Source: Alitta virens (taxonomy: Eukaryota > Annelida > Polychaeta > Phyllodocida > Nereididae). Taken from it: 64,000 nt of DNA. Below, piece by piece: positions 23,003 through 34,933 of this stretch (positions are counted from its first letter, which is position 1; each line of letters starts with the position of its first letter). A model generated the notes under the pieces. That model was given only the letters and a program-made list of their open reading frames with translations, was not told the origin of the DNA and made no database searches. The stretch spans positions 63,713,829 through 63,777,828 of the forward strand of contig OW028573.1 of the NCBI GenBank assembly GCA_932294295.1, read 5' to 3'. The position numbers and the translations under genes were made by a program.

Positions 23003-26000
23003 CAATAAGTTAAGTGAACTAGAGTGACAGCCTCTTAAAACGTATAGCTATAAAAGTGCAGCAAGCATGACCGAGACCTTTCTTGCAACTTTTTTTATGT
23101 AGAGGCAATGAAAGAATGGTATAATCCCCAGACAATGTGTATGTGAGAGAGTGAGAAATGGGAAAGGAGTGAAGTTGTGTATTTTTGTAAGGGAACAATG
23201 GAGACCACTATGTTGTGTATTGCTGGACTATGGGGTTATCAGAGTCTGGGATCTGTTGATGGGGTGCGACAGGCTGTGGGGTCAGGTAAATCACCCTGGA
23301 CACTCAGGGGGTTTGGCATGGGGGGTTGGGGCTGTCACCTAGTTGCATCGGGTCCTGCAGCTGCAGATTGGATGTTGCCCATCAAACATCTTGGGATGGT
23401 GGGCTTTGTTCGAGACCCAATGGAGCACAGCATCAGCATCACAGCGTCAGCAGCAGCAGTACCATAGGCATTATCAGCAGACGACTGTTACCCCATGCAA
23501 TAACCTTTAACAAGGGGGTTTCTCCCTTCCAATAATTCCAGTTATCACCCTTGTCCAGCGCGTCTGCTACCCCATCCCCCCGCCGTGCCCTGGATTGCAA
23601 GTGGGCCGCGAAATGAAGGGGGGACATGGCACCGCCCCGACTAACTCCTTGTTGGGCCCTAGCTGCTAACAAGGTCCGCCCTACTTGATTAGCATGTCTG
23701 GCAAAGTCTGATTACTTATTTTCTGGGCTCTGACTTACAAGTTGAGGGTGGGTGCATCTGATCCCTGCTCAACTCAGCCTAACTCAACCCCATGGTGTTG
23801 CAGGCGATCTGGATCCCCAATCCGAACTCCACCCCTCCTCCAAACACCCCCCCCCCCCTCCTTTGGCCTTGCCTTTAGAAGTTAGTTGGGTTACTGCTTT
23901 TACCCCTTCCTGTACCCGTTTCCATGGCTACCAACAGCTGTCACCAGTTCTTGTGAGGGTGTTTTCCTTGACCCCTTACTCAGCCATGACCTAGTTAAAC
24001 TGGCTCTCCATCTTCCAGGAACGTGTGTGTGTGTAGTGTGGTCCCATGAATACTGATGAAGCAAACCCAATCACCTGAAAATCTGCTCTGGTTTCGCCCT
24101 GCTTCACACCTGTTAAGCCAAATAAATTATTGCCAAAGCATTGTACAGCTTCAAAGGTTGCCGAATGGCCTGGGAAACATTGGTGGGCCCTTTGTGAAAT
24201 CCTCCAATACTCACATGCATAATTTACCCCAGCGGCTTGAATTTATTGAATTCACTTTCAATGGGGGTCGAGTTTGCAAACTGATATAAACTTGAGTAAA
24301 TTTATGTAATAGTGGTGATGCCTAGATGAAAGTAAGTGGCCTGGTTTGCATATTTTCCCAAAGCAAGCATCGCTGTCCCTTTTATTTGAGTTCATTGTCT
24401 CCTTGCTCGTCAATTCCATGAGACACGACTGAAAGAACTATGATGGAGGGACGCATCTCTCATGTTGAGCACGGCTGCAAATCACACACATGATGGCTGT
24501 TATTAGAGTTGTCAGTCTGCAGGATTGTCATTTAGGGGCATTAGGCTGATATATACCAGCCACTAATGTGCAAACCAAAAAAACCTGGGTTGCAGATAAT
24601 GAAAACCAGTGAGGCATGAAGAGAGGAGATTGCCCTGGCCCCAGGCAGGAGCTGTCCCCCACTCATTCAGCCTCCCCTGGTCACTTCATTTAGATTGACC
24701 CACAGTCCTCACTGCATTCAGTTACTTTTGGTCCTATACTTTAATGTGGTTGTTTTGATCATTTTGACGGTCAGTGTATGTAACTTACCTACAAAAAAGG
24801 TCAAACTTAGGTCTGTAGGTCTCCTTTAGTTACACTGACAATAGCATTGATTGAGAGCATGGAGACAAATAGTGTCTCCTTGATTAGAAAAGCATTATTT
24901 CACATATATATTGTTCTCTTTAGTCTTTGTTATGGAACATTTTCACTCTTCTGTCTGTTTTTGCCACAACAAATAGTGCACCCTGTTAAATGTTGCTGTA
25001 ATTTCAGCAAGAAATTACTGTATATTTTACAGTAACTTATTACTTCCTTGGTTTACAGTAACTTACTGTAAAATCTACAAGTAGACTGCTGAAGAAAAAC
25101 CTTACTGTAAATTTTAGTTTTTTTAGAATACAGTATATATTACCATGGAGTCACTAGAGACTCCATGATATTACAGTAAATGTTTGTATTTTCCATTTAC
25201 AGTAAAGTAGCTTTGTTAGACACATGGCAGAGACTATGAGTTAGAAAAGATGATATCGCATTCTTTTATGATATCAGTCTTTTGATGATTGTCCACATTT
25301 CATGTCATTGATTGTACAATGTATTGGCCTGTCATCCTCGTGCGAGGGTGTGGCCTGTGAGACTTATAGTATGTTTATGGGGATAGTGTTCAATATTTTA
25401 ATAATAATTCTACTTGTTGTATTTTATAATTACACCTCAAAAGTTGCATAAATGCTGTAACTGTTCCCATCAAATGATATATATTCACACCTCTCTATCA
25501 AGACACATTTTCAGGCTGACAGGTCTTATTAGTGAGGTGATCTTATTGGATAGGGAAGTTATTCATTATAAAGTTTTTGGCCAACGTGTTTTCAGTAGAG
25601 TGCCTTTTTTTTCTTTTTTTTTCTATTTTGCTCACTGTTTCATTGTTTTTCCCACATTAAATGAACAGTTGAAATATTCCATGATTAACCAGATAATAAA
25701 GTTTATAACACCCTGGTTGTAAATTCAAGGAAAAATCTTCATAAATATTCATAAAATTACGAAAATACTAGATTTTGCTAGGTTATAGGTCAGGGTACGT
25801 GTACTCGTTTGTCAAGATGCTTTCAGTGTAATTTCTGAACAGCAATGGTCAATAATACTGAATGACTCAAGTCTTGCTTGAAAAAGTATGGACATTGAAG
25901 ACACATGTTGGGCAATATAAGGAGTTTGATGGCTGCTGTTAAAAATTATTTAATTAGCTAAAAAATGTGAAAAATATGATTGAATGCGACCTAAACTACG

Positions 26001-26909
26001 AAAACGTGCTGTCCATGTGTGTAATAACTAGTGCTCGTGTATTGTGTCGAAATATGCACAGAAAACGCATGAGGACTTTTTTTTTATTTTTTTATTTTTG
26101 TGATCTCAAACCTGTGTGCGTTCAGTTTGATATATTATGATTGATGTGGCTTTTATTTGCATTTTTATTGCTCTCCTGGCTACAGCGCAAAATAGTGAAT
26201 GATGAGATCTGCAGATCAGTACACATAAGAACAGACGAAATATTAAATGCATGTCCAATACCTATTGGCTACTCTGACTATTAAAATATCGTATTGGTGA
26301 TTTATGCTTTGCAAAAAGTAAACACACTGTTCACCTCAAATCAGCTTACTTGATGTCCAACGATTTTCATAACCAGATTTTATCTTGATTCATATGATTA
26401 GCATATAGATTGACTGGTGAATTGTAAATCGAAGCTCCAGCATTTTTGTTACAATAGGGAATGGGACTTACGAACCTTTTTTTTTTTTTTTTTTAAATAG
26501 AACTTGTTTTGAACCTTGCATTTCTTAGAAGAAAAAGTCGATTATTTGACCGATGTGTACAAACACTCTTCGTTGCATATTTTGTGAGAATTTAATCAAA
26601 TTGTGAAGTGATGTTAAGGGATATTTTTTGTGATGATAGTGTCATGTACCTTACATAAATTACCAAGAAGTGGGTGTATTTAGTCTGAACAGGAACAGTG
26701 CCAAAGATGAGTTATTAGGATAACCGTCAGCTTGGATAGAACTAAGAATCTAATTATGACAGCTGCTCAGCTAGTTAAATTACAGTTTATCACGTTTGTT
26801 AGAAGAAATTGCGTTTCAATCACAACAATTAAAGAATCGATTCTCTTTAGAAAGTTGAGATTGGTGATAGTTCTCAAAAAAAAAATCTTTTTGGGCACCA
26901 AATACTTAC
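23003..26909. other. Exon-poor stretch
   Basis: No gene recognised. It contains a 12-C tract (23847-23858), an X-box-like GTTTCCATGGCTAC near 23921-23934 (one mismatch), and the TTACAGTAA cluster listed separately. Confidence 0.4.
25015..25205. repeat. TTACAGTAA/TTACTGTAA motif cluster with hairpin
   Basis: Six exact copies of the 9-mer, three forms on either strand being mutual reverse complements, at 25027, 25053, 25063, 25102, 25171 and 25197, plus a partial copy at 25015. A hairpin with 9-bp arms (catggagtc ... gactccatg, 25144-25167) sits inside. It may be a small foldback or MITE-derived array, or a multi-site element; neither can be settled here. Confidence 0.65.
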
Positions 26910-26976
26910 CCATAGGTAGGCGCCCTCCTGGGGTATCAGGCTTCTCAAGGGGCGGGTAGTCTTTTACCCTGGGCTG
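26910..26976 (-). CDS. Candidate internal coding exon
   Basis: On the reverse strand, an acceptor ccttaaccccag is followed by 67 nt and a consensus donor gtaagt (26909-26904). The single well-formed frame reads QPRVKDYPPLEKPDTPGGRL-PM and ends in phase 1. It is proline-rich. The frame remains open for a while into the presumed intron. No family is recognised. Confidence 0.28.
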
Positions 26977-27749
26977 CTGGGGTTAAGGCATTTCTGTAAC
27001 TTGATCTGGGGTTTGATTATTAACAAGGGTGATCAAGCCATTCACATGACCGTTCACAAGATGTCAGGGTTTTTTGCACCCCCAAGAGCACATGTCAGGA
27101 GAGGGTAAAAAGATAAGCTAAGGCAGTCATCTTGACCTGGTCAAATAGAATTACGGGGTAATAAAACTCTCCTAGTTGGACAAGCAGTCACCAGGGATCC
27201 TGCCCCTTCGCCATAAATATCACTTCGAATTAGAAGCTTTAAACTCGTGATTTGAATTATTTCATGGCAACTTTGTGTGTCAAGCTGCATTTTCTTCCTC
27301 AATCTGCAATTATCTCCGAAGAAAACACGATCTTATCTGTCCAAAAGTCAGTCTTCAAGAATTGGGAAGTCGTGGTCCGTGACTATCATTGTAGTTCGCC
27401 AAGTTTTAATGTCTATAAAGCATTGAATCAATGAAGTTCTACTTTCTAATATGCTTTGGTCTGCTAAGTAAAACCTTTGAAGACAACTTAGACAAGCCAT
27501 ATGTCTAGCATTTTATCAGTGAGCGTTCCACTTATAACTTAGAAAATAGCAGTTTTGGCATGTTTAATTCCAACACTAGATTTATGATGTCAGTGAAGCA
27601 ATACAAAATGTTTATTCAGCACAAAGTATCCAGTAGACCACTTTCGTGGCATGCATTGTTATGTGTTAGTATTTTCCATCACAAATCATACAGCTTCCTT
27701 TTCTGGAGGGCAAGGAAGGGTTGAATGTTTGGTTAGGTTGACGCGTTGA

Positions 27750-27983
27750 AGTGTCACGGTGGCCAAGTGTCATGTCATGGGGCAGTGTCATGAGTGAGTG
27801 TCACGGTGAAGTGTCAGTCTCTGTGCAGCGAAAGGCATTGGCTTCTACAGCCTTTTGCCCCATGACCTTGTGTTTGTGACCTATGTGTGACCTTGACCTT
27901 GCAATCTTTCAAGCCATTGAAGCAGGCCATCCTTACATCAAAATGCGCTCGTGACTTTGGCCCAAGGTCATTTCTCAAGGTCA
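27750..27983. repeat. AGTGTCA tandem words and nuclear-receptor half-sites
   Basis: Five copies of AGTGTCA occur at 27750, 27766, 27784, 27797 and 27810. Downstream are several AAGGTCA/TGACCTT half-sites: 27863, a directly abutted pair tgaccttgaccttg at 27888, and aaggtca near 27964 and 27977. ERR/NR5A-type receptors bind TCAAGGTCA (established). Local function is unknown. Confidence 0.5.
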
Positions 27984-30388
27984 TGGGAGCACCAAGGGAC
28001 CACGGAGGGACCACGGTGGACCACCACTAATAGCCAGTGGGCTTCAATGGGTATTCAGTATACTATTCACCCACTTAATGTGCTTTTTTCACAGCTTGTA
28101 TTAATAAAATTGCTCCCCTTCAATGTGCTGTGCCATCCATCACTAAGTTAGCATAGTGTGCGGATACTAAACAACAAAAAATGTCAACACACGTCAAAAA
28201 TATTTTAACACGCACAATACAGGATCGACTCAGGTTGTTTATGCGTCGAACAAGGCATTATGATGTCAGTTTGAGCAAACACAACTGTAGCATAATGACT
28301 ACCACTGTCATTATTTTCAACATTTATCACAATTTTTATGGGCTTATTAATTTTGCCAAGAATCCATATGATACAAAATTTCAGTGGCTTTTTCCATGGC
28401 TTGTTCATTTGCCAGCTGCAATGGAGCAAAATGGTGGTGTATTCGCCAACAAGGCATTTTAATGGAAGGCATAAAGCCCTACCTCAAGTTGAACAAAAAG
28501 AAAGTAGCGATTGAAGTTTTGATAAAAGGGAGGGTAGTGAAAGCAGACAGGTGATGGAGTTGCTGAAGCAGGGGACAAAGATATCGCGTATCCTTCTCAG
28601 GTGATGTTAGCATCACGCCAAGTTCACCCTTGTGCAGTGCCAACTCTTAACTGATGCTGGTACTGGGGGACTTTAATATCTGAAATGCGTGTTTTGCTGT
28701 TTCAACCTGTGCCTGGGTCGAGGGCATGGCTAGGGTGGCTTCATATCGATTTCTTGGTAAAAATCATCAGGTCGACACCATTACACTACACTAGTTTCCT
28801 CATTGTGCCTTGTTTGCTGATGAATATAAATCATGCTGTGGGTAGACTGGATGGATTGATTGTCAAGGCAGAGACAGAGAGAGAGAGAGACATGTGTGCA
28901 TTGCATCCCACACGCCTCACTAAGTCATTCTCACATAAAAACGAGTCAGCCTTAAAACATCACTCAATACAATTATGCTTCATCTAATATTAGAATTGGA
29001 AAAAGTTAAACCAGTTGCTGGTTGTTTTCTCTGATGATGAGAATACTTGGCACGAATTTCGATGCCTGGAGCTGCTACCAAGAATCCTGGTTCAACAACA
29101 AATTGAACCCAAATGATCCTGCATAAATGTCAGACTTAATTGCTTGATGACACTGTCAAAAAGTGGTAGAAAAAAAAAAAGGATCATAAATAGGACCAAA
29201 AATAACCCCTTGATCGACCCATATTGACAATTGCAGGAGGATCAGGTTGCATAGCAGCGTTTATTTATTTTGATCAACAAATAAGATAAAAGGGTGATAA
29301 ACAAAGTAGAGAAGATATACGTAGGTGGCAGCAGAGAGCGTGATGGCTGGGGGCTGAGGGTAGGGGGGGGGGGCGAGGGGGGCAAAGACCGAGGGGCTGT
29401 GACCCCCGGATACCTGGACCCCTGGGGAGTGAGCTGCCAAGTTCCAACCCACATATCTTTGAAAGCAAAGAAACAGAAGTTACTGGACAGACGGGGGTTG
29501 TAGTGATGGCCACGTTGTCACCCCGTCGGGATCCAACACATCAGGGCAAAACAAGCTAAGGGCATTCGTTTGGAAGTGTCTGGCCCAGCCCCCCTGGGAC
29601 CTGCCCCCTGCTACTGCTGTTGCTGACCGAATTACAAGTCTGTTGCCCCCCCCCCCCCCAATCTCCTAATTCAGAAGATATACTGATCCTGACACCGACA
29701 GGGGTGCCTCACAATATTTACTCCCCCAATGTAAAGACCATCTTAATATTAAGAGTGACCACTGAATTTGAATTTGAAAGGAATGCTTTCTGCAATTATC
29801 TTTTAACTGTATAATTTGATATACCATGATTTAATACATGTGTATTTAATGAAGATATGTATATATTAAGACCAGGGTCACGATACTGTGATGAGTTCCT
29901 CATGACAATGTAGATTATCAGTAGATAAGATGTGATTTTAAATCAGATGAATCCCTCTAAAACGTTAGATGCCCTTGTTTTGAATATTCAAGACAATATT
30001 GCATTCCCAAAGATATGGTCTTAATGGCTGGGGTTCACTATTGTCTTCTTTCTCTCTGGGCCAAACCCACATCAAGAGAAATATGATCAAGGCCTCTGAC
30101 CATTGAGTGACCACTGCTTTCCTGACATCGCGTGTCTCATTAACTGCCCAGCAGGACAACACAAAAACGTGCACCACTCAGGATGACCTTTGCTACTACT
30201 GGAACTTTCTTTGTGTATCACCCACCTTTCTTTTATTTTTTCACAATACCCAACTTCCCCATTGTTGCTATGTTTGCACTTCAGACTATGTAGAAAATAT
30301 ATAACGCCAGCGTTGCTTTGAAAGGTCGTTCTTGAAATATTGGCTAAGTGTCAGATCCTTAAATCTTGCTTCTTGCTTCTATCAACAC

Positions 30389-30424
30389 GCCACTAGGGGG
30401 AGTGCGCTCAACGCGCCATCTACA
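30389..30424. promoter_or_regulatory. Pair of CTCF-like motifs in opposite orientation
   Basis: GCCACTAGGGGGAGTGC (30389-30405, + strand) is followed eight bases later by gcgccatctaca (30413-30424), whose reverse complement TGTAGATGGCGC is the other common CTCF form. Two matches within 36 bp strengthen the call. Confidence 0.5.
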
Positions 30425-33170
30425 GTCAGGTCATAAAACTAAGCCCTCATAGCCACAGGTCAAAGCATTGCCAACGAGCTTCAACAGAAACCCTTTGTGA
30501 AAGTTTGAGGAGTTAAAAGATTGGGCAAACGGGAATGCCAATAAAGAACTTGAGATTTATGCAATAGGACCTGTGCTTAATTAATATCAGATCTGCACTT
30601 AGTTGACTTCTTCATGGTAGACTAACCAATAATTTAACAGTTGACTTTTTATTTTCTTTAAAACTGCACTCAACTTCAGAAGAAATGTTTGGCAAGATAT
30701 ATATGATTTTGAGGAGGAAGGAAGGAGATAAGAAAAGTGGCCAGGAGGAGTTGGACTGGAGATTTGGACTGCAGATCAGCTGCAGTCATCGCTAAAGGCC
30801 ACTGCACCGTAGACAAATGACAAAAGCCTAAGTAAATGAGGGGACTCGTGTGCAAGGGTGACAGCTGACACCTGCCTTCTCTCACAATACCAGATAGCAG
30901 AGAACATAGCCACATGGTGCTACCATAAAGATCCCCTTTGATCCCTCTCATTGTCACTATGATAACACTTCGCTATGTGACACTGATCTTGTCTAATAAC
31001 CTGTCACAATGATCCTTACTGGCGCATAATGAATGTCATACTTATAAATCGATAGGACACACGACAAAAACATAAGTGTACTTTATCTATGGGAGGGAAC
31101 CACGTGAAAAAGACTGGTGTTAAACTTGATCACCCCTTTTGGTGTTCACCTCATCAAGTTTTATACTGGCATGTGGCAGATGTTTGTGCAGTACAGCCAG
31201 CAGGCAGTCCTCAAAAAGCTCCCCGTATATTGTATATTTACATGTTTATTCAGCTCTGGTTATAAAGGAAAAAGTTGAGTCGCCATGCCCACATTCCTCG
31301 AATGAGTCTCGGCTCAGTTTCTGTTTACAACTCGGCTGTGTTTATCACTCGGTTCCTCTGCCCTGAATCATTTCATTTTCTTGTAAAATATTCAGGTTTG
31401 CTTTTAGAGAGGAGAGAAGCCAACCCTAAATCTAATACCCTGTCTACATTATGAGGTTCTTTCAACTTCTTTGTGGTGTCAAAAATGGAACTTTATTGAA
31501 TTATTCTCTTCTATAATTGGATAACGAGAGAAAAGTTTCTGATAAAGACTTTATATTTGTTCTCATCCCTTGGTGATGGAATTTGTGGGCCAGCCATATA
31601 TTGCTTTGACCTGGTTCTTGTGACCCAGACAACGGCCAGACAATTGGTCAATGAGAAGCAGCAGCAACACCAGCAGCAGCAGCAGCCGTTTGGTGATGGT
31701 GCTGAGGAGCAGAGGAGCAGGCAGGCAGGATTTCGGATCGATGGGTCACTGTTGCGTTGGCTGATTGAACGAGTCGAGCTGCAGTCTTCCCCACCTCCCT
31801 GGAAAATTGAAAAAACTCTCTTCAAATCAGCAATCAGTCCCCCTCGGAGTTGTAGGGTCGTCTTGATTTGGTAGGCACAGTCCTGACAGACTCAGGATCA
31901 CCCCTTTGAGGGGTGCACCCCGTATAAGATAAGACAGCTTCAGGGGTAACATGTCCACTGTGATTGTTGTAATGCTAAACCTGGGATCAGACCAATTGCT
32001 TTGCTCACATATCTGCTCTCTGTTCTTGAATGCACTCAACACACCAGTGACACAAGCACACATACAGAAACTCACTTAAACACACGGAATACAAGTCTTT
32101 AGGACTCTGTAGGAATAATAGCTGGTTGTTTTTCGTTTGTGGTTTTTTTTGCTTCCTCAGCCTGCAGCTGTATGTGGGGTTTCCAAAAGCCACCCAAGCG
32201 TGACGGATTTTTTTTTTTGGCTCTTGCGTGTGGAGATAAGAGGTCTGGGCGATGGTGCAGGCGTCTGTACTGGGTGACCTCGCCTCCAGGGCACTGCCGG
32301 TTTCCTTTACCTGCTGGAAGGTCCTTCCTGCACGAGCTGGGCCAAGCCTGATGGGTCATGCCCTAGGTCCCAGACCCTCTTGTTTGTTTTCCTGTTAAAT
32401 GACCTCATCTTTACAGAAAATTTTACTAAACTTGCATGATGCCAGACATCTGCCCAAACACAGTACTTTCACAGAAGTGTTCTCATGATCATGACAGCCC
32501 GATTTGATTTCATTTCATCTTTTCGGCTTTTATCAAAAAGCTTTTCCTTTTTTTTTTTTTGTGATGGCTTTCGTGTCCTTATGAGAATAAAAAATGACCA
32601 GCATAAAAGTAGCTAACTTTGCCAATGTAATTGGCTGTAATCGTGTTAATATGTGTTGCAAGATTTTTTTAACATCTCTCCGTGTCCTGTCCAGGGGCGG
32701 AAAAACTGACCCAGTTTGATGTCGTTTTTTGGTTATAATTGTATTTTCCTGCAGAGTACTTGTGACCTTGTGATCTATTCCTGTTTGTGACCTTGCTCCC
32801 AAGATCTGTCCCAGTGCATGACACCTAGGCAAAAAATGATGTACATTAAAAGTAGCTACATAGTGTTTTGCAGCAATAAATTATGACTGCAAGTGCAACT
32901 TGTATACTAACCAATCTTAAGTTCATGGTCTGTCTTACATCAGTCAGTGTACCCACTGACACCAGTAGTATTTTAAATTAACACCATGCACCTGCTGTAT
33001 TTTAATGCGGATAATATGTGAACTAACGGGCATTGCTTGGCGCTCTTGGTCAGTATCCAGGTTGCTTCATGAAGGGCAATATTCAATAGGTTGTAGACCT
33101 TTCTTAAAGAGTCAATGTCCTAGTAGGATTTCTTGCTCACCAGGGCACACTAGAATTGCTATCACTGAAC

Positions 33171-33189
33171 GTTGCTGCCCCCTGGCTGA
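33171..33189 (-). promoter_or_regulatory. CTCF-like motif
   Basis: The reverse complement contains GCCAGGGGGCAGCAAC, very close to the vertebrate consensus. Motif match only. Confidence 0.45.
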
Positions 33190-33728
33190 TAAAAACCGCA
33201 ACTGGCATGAACCTGGGGAGCAGTAAATCCTGCGTGTAAGAAGAGAAACAGGGGACCCAGACTTGCTAAATGCTCTCCTGTCAGTGATTTATTCTAAGGC
33301 AATTAATGTCGTAATTTATATCATTAGATATAATTGTCCTCTTCATGATGTTATAGATTTTCCAAATATGAAATAGAAATTAATTAAAAAATTTTTGATT
33401 AAAGTTAAAATTATATGAAGTGTGTTATTGCTTTAACATGAGGATATGTTTGATTGTTACATTTTTTAAATCGAATCCGGTATTGCCTATTTGTTGCAGT
33501 TACTTGATGAATTCAGACCATGGACGTATGTTCAGACTAGGTGATAACTGATACATGTATACTTATGAATCATGGTTATAGAATTCAGCAGCTGGTAGAC
33601 CTACCGAACCTATGTTTAGCTGTAGTTTTGTTTGCTGCTGTGATAGTCATTGTGGCAAAATGTTGTGTGAACATATGCAAGCATGTGTAGCTGATGTATG
33701 CATAATCACTCCTCTTGATCTATTTCAG

Positions 33729-33789
33729 GTGCAAGCTGATGCTGCAGAAATGATTCAGAAGCTGCAGGATGAAGGAGAGGCGAAAATTA
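33729..33789 (+). CDS. Internal coding exon of an unidentified + strand gene
   Basis: A strong acceptor (cttgatctatttcag, ending 33728) and consensus donor gtaagt (33790) bracket 61 nt. Only one of the three frames is open; it reads VQADAAEMIQKLQDEGEAKI and leaves one base (A). The peptide is strongly helical with a heptad-like spacing (A, I, L), i.e. a coiled-coil piece. The exon is purine-rich, as spliced exons often are. No family is recognised. An exon at 38,095 has the matching phase and would continue with N-TLERLCG. Confidence 0.55.
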
Positions 33790-34416
33790 GTAAGTGAATG
33801 AATAATAGTAGCCAGTGAATAATAGTGAATCATGTTATGAGTGACACCACATGTATTGGTCAGCTGATGATTGAATGGTCCACTCATCTCCACATCCTGG
33901 TAGTAATGCTACCCTGGACATCATTCTTGCTATCTTTTCTGTCAGTCTGTCGCATTATATATAGAAATATATAGCTATAGGTGTTGTACAGAAATATGTT
34001 TGGTCTACATGTGTGACTCACTCTTAGTGGAACACCCAGTTCAGTGCTTGTTTGTACTGAAATCTTACAGTCTCGAGTTTTGCGATATCATTAGTGCAAA
34101 TGATTAATGCAAATCTAAGCAGTTCAAACCCATGACCTGAGGGTATGTGATCAGTTGGGGTGATGCTCGAAGGGGAGGGGAGTAAATCTATGCACCGTGA
34201 CCTAGTGGACCTGGTGGAGTCCTGCTTGTGTTGTGTGTATACATATAAGTGCAGCCTTGTGTATAACACAGAGCAGTTGTGCATGTGTGATAAACAAGCG
34301 TATAACTTGGAGAGGAAGTGTGTCAAAAACACAAGTCCAGTGCACAGCAGAGACAGGATGCTGAGGAGGCAGGAAGAATGCTGAGTGACAGACAGCATCA
34401 TATGTTATAGACTTAC

Positions 34417-34880
34417 CCTTCCTTTTTACCCCCTCCCCCCCCCCCAACTCTTTACCCCTTATCCTATCTTGCAGTTTGTGGGCTTCTGGATCTTCCCTCC
34501 CCCTCCCCTTCGGATCTGTCCCCCTTAGCCCAAGATCACCCCCACATGCACACACGTGCTGCAGCAGCATGGATATAAGATTGCATGTGGCCCGCTTCCT
34601 TATAGGGAGATGCTGGGGTGTTTTGGGGTGTGCTGAAGGGTCAGAGGTCAGCAGGAAGACGCCAGGGCACACGTTGTGTGACATCCACTCAGACAGCCTG
34701 TCCCGGAAGACCTGGAAGTAGGCCTCGCTGATACACACCACTGCCCCCCTACCCTCACTGCAACTCTTCCAGCTTTTGGCGTTTTGTTGACACACATACA
34801 AGAGCCCTAGCACACAGGGGCTTCTTGACTCCAACATGGCTTGGTTTGGTAGATCCTTAGGGAGTCCTGCAACTCGACAT
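34417..34880 (-). CDS. 464-nt coding exon candidate of an unidentified - strand gene
   Basis: On the reverse strand an acceptor (tttcatgtattctgcag) and a consensus donor gtaagt (34416-34411) enclose 464 nt. The exon lies in a 243-codon open frame, the longest in the window. It starts CRVAGLPKDLPNQAMLESR; a middle part reads GAVVCISEAYFQVFRDRLSE and then WMSHNVCPGVFLLTS. In that middle part about 31 of 38 third codon positions are G or C, against an AT-rich background, which is strong evidence for coding. The 3' part is Gly/Arg-rich over a C-run (34430-34445), so the true donor may lie earlier. No family is recognised. Confidence 0.5.
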
Positions 34881-34933
34881 CTGCAGAATACATGAAATAA
34901 CTTGTACACTACACCAAGGTCACTGGGTTTCAT

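Larger units (their letters stand above)
28026..33728. other. Exon-poor stretch
   Basis: No gene recognised. It holds a (GA) run near 28870, C/G tracts at 29363-29373 and 29646-29659, and a CAG run at 31658-31686 inside open frames on both strands with no splice support. It also has a CTCF-like pair at 30389-30424 and a single site at 33171-33189. Confidence 0.4.

Noticed and set aside
33150..33228. - strand exon candidate after a good acceptor (tttctcttcttacacgcag)
   Set aside because: Two frames are open, the donor is only moderate, and much of it coincides with a CTCF-like motif, so coding cannot be preferred.
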